Below the pieces are notes generated by a model. It was not told where the DNA came from and did not search any database. It saw only the letters and a list, made by a program, of their open reading frames with translations. The position numbers were made by a program, and so were the translations under genes. Positions 60,761 to 64,000 of a DNA stretch of 64,000 nt are shown piece by piece; within the stretch, counting starts at the first letter, position 1; each line of letters begins with the position of its first letter. The DNA comes from Trichosphaerium sp. ATCC 40318 (lineage: Eukaryota > Discosea > Flabellinia > Trichosidae): assembly GCA_038496445.1 (NCBI GenBank), contig JALMLS010000577.1, forward strand, positions 806,001-870,000, written 5' to 3'.

Positions 60761-61374
60761 TTAATTTGCGAACCTGGAACGCGGGTTAAAGAGTGCACGG
60801 TTTATTAACACACGTTTACCTTCTAGAACCTGTAATTGCTGAAGCCCAGGGATTTACGCGTGCAATGTAAATACGTACAAAAATAGAAAGTAGAATCTTC
60901 GAGCTGTTTTCAAGCCATTTGTACGTTTCAGCTTGAATTGTGCAATCAGAAGCTACTATTTGTGGATACGGCTTTGTACCCTAATAAGGAAGGTAAACCA
61001 ACTTTGAGAGCCATCGCTTTGCGATCTCTTTTTAACACTCACCTTTGTCTAACTGTTGCCGTTTGGTTGACTCCATTAACTATGACGCACATTTCGCATA
61101 TGAAAAGTACAAGCAAGAGAAATATACAAAACCACAAAAAAGCAATTGCAACATCAAAACCGTCACACTTTGTTGTTCTTCTCTTCCTCAAACCGAAAAT
61201 AGAAAGAAGTGTTTAGCTACTACTTCAACCTAAACTTGGCAATCAGTGTATATGAACATGAGAACAATAGATAGACGAACGCTATTTTGCCAATGAATGA
61301 AATACGAAATATTCCGTTTTTGTTTCAAAACTACAAAATAGCACAACGCTTGCAACACTTCCCCGTATTATAAC

Positions 61375-62657
61375 ATGAGCAAGTCAATCAACAGCATCGA
61401 TGCTATGGATCTAACAAGTCATGAAGAAGAGAAAAATTCACCAAAGCGTTCCCAACACAAGGTACAACGTTTCGTAGAAACAGAGCTCCTGGCTAATTTT
61501 TTTTAATAAAAGGGTTTCCAACAAACAACACTCCAATCGCTTCCGAAAGAACTCCTTCAAATTATTTTCGATCTTACGCCAAAGTATCCACGAGAGAGGT
61601 TTGCATTGACAAGTATAGAATGGCGGGACATTATCTACAAGTCTTTTGGGTATGCTCTTCTTGCGCAAGAAAGTTGTTGTTTGCACACTTTTTTTTCTTT
61701 CTAGAAAACTCATCTTTTTCGCTTTTGTTTTTCTTATATTTCTCTTTACGTATTCCTGAAACTGACAGAATTAGATACAAACATTTGACAGTAACTGAAA
61801 AAAACATTGATATTGCTGCTATGCCTGGTTTCTTACGCCACACTCTTCTACATGTTAAGCGACAAGTTACAATTGAAAACGGGAGGCGATTGGCTAGTGC
61901 TCAACACATTAACCTCTCCAGCGCTAGAGCAGCAGTTATTGATGAGTTTTTTAAGGCTCTCGGGCCTGTTCACACTGTTTTCTTGAATTACCGAAAGACT
62001 AGTTCCGAATCGTTGGTCAGATTGGGCAAAAAGAAACCTCTCACGGTGTCTTTAATGGGCAGCTATAACCTGGATTTAGATACTCTGAAAGCGTTTGAAG
62101 GCGTCCATACTATTTTTTTGGACCGCTGCATGCTTCTGAAAAGCGTCAATTGTCTAGCTGGGGTACATACTATCAGCCTACGGAATTGTAGCAACGTAGA
62201 ATACATCAGTGACTTGGTAGGTGTCCATACTATTGATTTGGCATTTTGTGTAAAAATAACCAACAAATCAATAATGGATTTGAAAGGCGTAAAGGTCATA
62301 AACTTGACTAATTGCTCAAAGATAACAAACCAAGGAATTAAATCTATCGGGCCTAACATACGCGAAATTAATCTGACAAACTTGCATCACGTTTCAGGTT
62401 CAATTTGCAAAGTACTTTATAACGCTGAAATAGTACACTTGCCTGGAAACGCCAAATTCCAAAACCACAACTTAGTACACCTCGAATCCATAAAAAAGAT
62501 TCACTTGAGCGGAAGATACATTTCCTCCAACAGTGCCAAGTTCCTACCTAGCGGAACTCGCGTTTCTATAGGTCGTGATTGTAGTGATAAGATGAGGAGC
62601 AGCTTTCCCTTTATTGGAGCGGATGACGAGTTCCCATATGGTTTACCATCCAATTAA
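61375..62657 (+). CDS. F-box leucine-rich-repeat protein
   Basis: Three exons close in frame to 370 residues: 61375..61461, 61513..61649, 61769..62657. The N-terminus is Ser/Lys/Glu-rich. The F-box is LQSLPKELLQIIFDLTPKYP followed by RFALTSIEWRDI. LRRs of the same GVHTI-L type as at 46478-47725 follow (GVHTIFLDRCMLL, GVHTISLRNCSNV, GVHTIDLAFCVKI), then more diverged ones. The C-terminus is FPFIGADDEFPYGLPSN. It is a likely SCF substrate adaptor (inference). It and the intronless gene differ in intron content and repeat uniformity, so they are members of an expanding family. The gene is embedded between dispersed repeats. Confidence 0.85.
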
Positions 62658-62994
62658 TTATTGTAAAGAGTTTGTAAACAAAACAGTAAACGATTTTATT
62701 CTTATTTAACGTCTTCTCTGTAATTATCAAGTTCTGAGAGTGAAAAATAAGGATTTTTTCAAAGAAGATTTTGTTGGGAAAATACCTCGGCCAGTCTTTA
62801 TTTCTACAATTAATTTCTTGTACAGGTTCTTGTGGGAGCTTTTTAGAAAACAAAAGTTCTATTTAGGATCTGAACCTACAGCACTTTTCTGAGACTCGCT
62901 CGTGTGGGGTGTTCTAGACAACATTTAATCTACAGAGAGTTATTGTATTACCCAACTAAAAACCTTGGAACAACTTTATTGTGCAGAATAGTTT

Positions 62995-63125
62995 TGGCTT
63001 ATGTAGAAAGCATAGATCAACATCAAGTGCTGTACAAATATCTCTCTCAACCGTCTCCAAAACTTTGTAATAAGTCACCATCTGTTTTGTGGGTTGTTGC
63101 AATCAGCTACAGTAGCATGTTTTAT
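62995..63125 (+). repeat. Dispersed repeat DR3, copy 2
   Basis: Second copy of the 60618-60760 repeat, about 70 bp upstream of DR2 copy c. Confidence 0.6.
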
Positions 63126-63195
63126 TAAAAACTAACCAATCAGCGGCATGTTTTCAACAAAAAAAAAAAAGAACAAAAGTTCCAAAAAGCTTGTC

Positions 63196-63480
63196 CTGTG
63201 CATGCGCCGTTACGTAAGTTTCTAATCGAGATTTTACAACCTAGAAGTCAGGCATTTATTTCCGTGACCTATCTCCAAGTACAATTTCTTGTAGGAGCCC
63301 GCTTCACGGGTGGTTTGCCGTAAAGCAAACATTTTCATTGACTAGCCTCATGGGCCAAACTAAAGTATCAAAGTCAGAGATACAATGGCTGCTACATGCA
63401 CAATAATGGATGTCTTTCTGGTGTACTTTACGAAGTTTACAACAACATTTTATATAGCCAAAAAAATTATAAAAAAAAAA
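63196..63480 (+). repeat. Dispersed repeat DR2, copy c
   Basis: Shares with copy b the blocks GGCATTTAT, CCTATCTCCAA-TACAATTTC, TTGTAGGAGCC, GCCGTAAAGCAA, ATTGAC, GGGCCAAAC-AAAGTATCAAAGTCAG and CAATGGC-GC. Copies b and c are the best conserved pair. Confidence 0.65.
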
Positions 63481-64000
63481 AGCATCAGCGTTTGCGTTGA
63501 AAAGGAACGGAATTGAGTCATTTGCAAAAGGTACAAAACAAATATCAGGCCGTGTTGGACGTTGTAGCATACGAAATTGCAAGCTATTACTACAAAAAAT
63601 ATAATCTTGAGGGTGGCAATAGCGATGTTCAGACTACCACAGCTGTTCAAGAGTTCATATGTACTTTAGTTTTGTAGTTTTGTTAGAGCAATCTTTGGAT
63701 TTCACGTCAGAACCCTTCCAATCATTTTATTGGTCACCAACAAAATAAAACAAAACCGACACTGGTCTTTTTTTGGAATAGACCATACCGTCTTATCGTT
63801 AACAAAAACTCCACCTAGAATATGAAAACTGCACTTTCTGAGACGCCCGTGTAGGGGCGTAACCAACGCTAATCAACAGATTTTTAATATTTAACAATTT
63901 CACTGTTAATTATTTGTGAATAACGTTTCGAAAAACTTTGTTTGGGTTATCTTCAAGCTCATTTCGAGTACTCAACCAAACACCTCCTTCAACCTCATAG

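Larger units (their letters stand above)
58622..61374. other. Repeat-rich intergenic region, 2.75 kb
   Basis: No supported gene. It contains two copies of the DR2 family (59066, 59895) and one of DR3 (60618). Small ORFs (e.g. 60090-60314, 60938-61216) lie within or between repeats and show no splice or codon pattern of genes. Confidence 0.5.
62658..64000. other. Repeat-rich right end, no gene
   Basis: Contains DR3 copy 2 and DR2 copy c. A further partial similarity, TTCTGAGAC-CGTGT-GGGG, occurs at 62889 and again at 63837, hinting at another copy running off the window. No exon was recognised. Confidence 0.5.

Overview
This is nuclear DNA of an intron-rich, AT-rich unicellular eukaryote. Almost every gene is cut by several short introns (mostly about 35-100 nt), with no operons and no bacterial ribosome-binding sites. 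The best taxonomic hints are an SH2-domain serine/threonine kinase of the Dictyostelium SHK type, an RWP-RK transcription factor, a GT60 glycosyltransferase like the Skp1 GlcNAc transferase, and receptor tyrosine kinases outside animals. Together they suggest an amoebozoan or a related free-living protist; this is inference, because no rRNA is present. A polysaccharide lyase family 14 protein and a GH16 lectin-enzyme suggest it feeds on algae or polysaccharide-rich prey.

Layout. 0-6 kb: tail of a Thr/Pro-rich GPI-anchored surface protein, a 300-bp dispersed repeat, mRNA exporter NXF1 and an AIG1-like membrane protein. 7-15.4 kb: secreted GH16-ricin lectin enzyme, ribulose-phosphate 3-epimerase, a tRNA-Met-like gene, a serine beta-lactamase/esterase, an F-box-like YwqK-repeat protein and a small 4-TM protein. 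15.4-25.5 kb: second copy of the repeat in inverse orientation, a long gene-poor stretch, RWP-RK factor, TFIIIA-like zinc-finger protein, Rab GTPase, tocopherol-cyclase-like protein and a small ORF. 26-33.6 kb: GPI-anchored PL14 lyase, a fused H2B-H2A histone, a FATP-type acyl-CoA synthetase and a second YwqK-repeat gene. 34-41.4 kb: two tandem receptor tyrosine kinases. 41.9-52.6 kb: ubiquitin-like protein, cN-II 5'-nucleotidase, secreted double-DUF302 protein, F-box LRR protein, AMMECR1, telomere protein TEN1, GT60 transferase and two small proteins. 52.8-64 kb: SHK-type kinase, MCM3, a second F-box LRR gene and a repeat-rich tail.

The most striking gene is the single-chain H2B-H2A histone doublet (27971-28983, minus). 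It has six introns and lacks both N-terminal tails. Other unusual signals are a 5' splice site preference with C at +4 (GTACG), three introns best explained as GC-AG, an abundant TCACGTGA palindrome, a receptor kinase pair whose kinase halves are nearly identical while the ectodomains differ, and a Rab without C-terminal cysteines.

Exon junctions were derived by hand from reading frame, GT/GC...AG borders and family conservation. Where whole-gene lengths close in frame this is stated; elsewhere only the gene span is firm.
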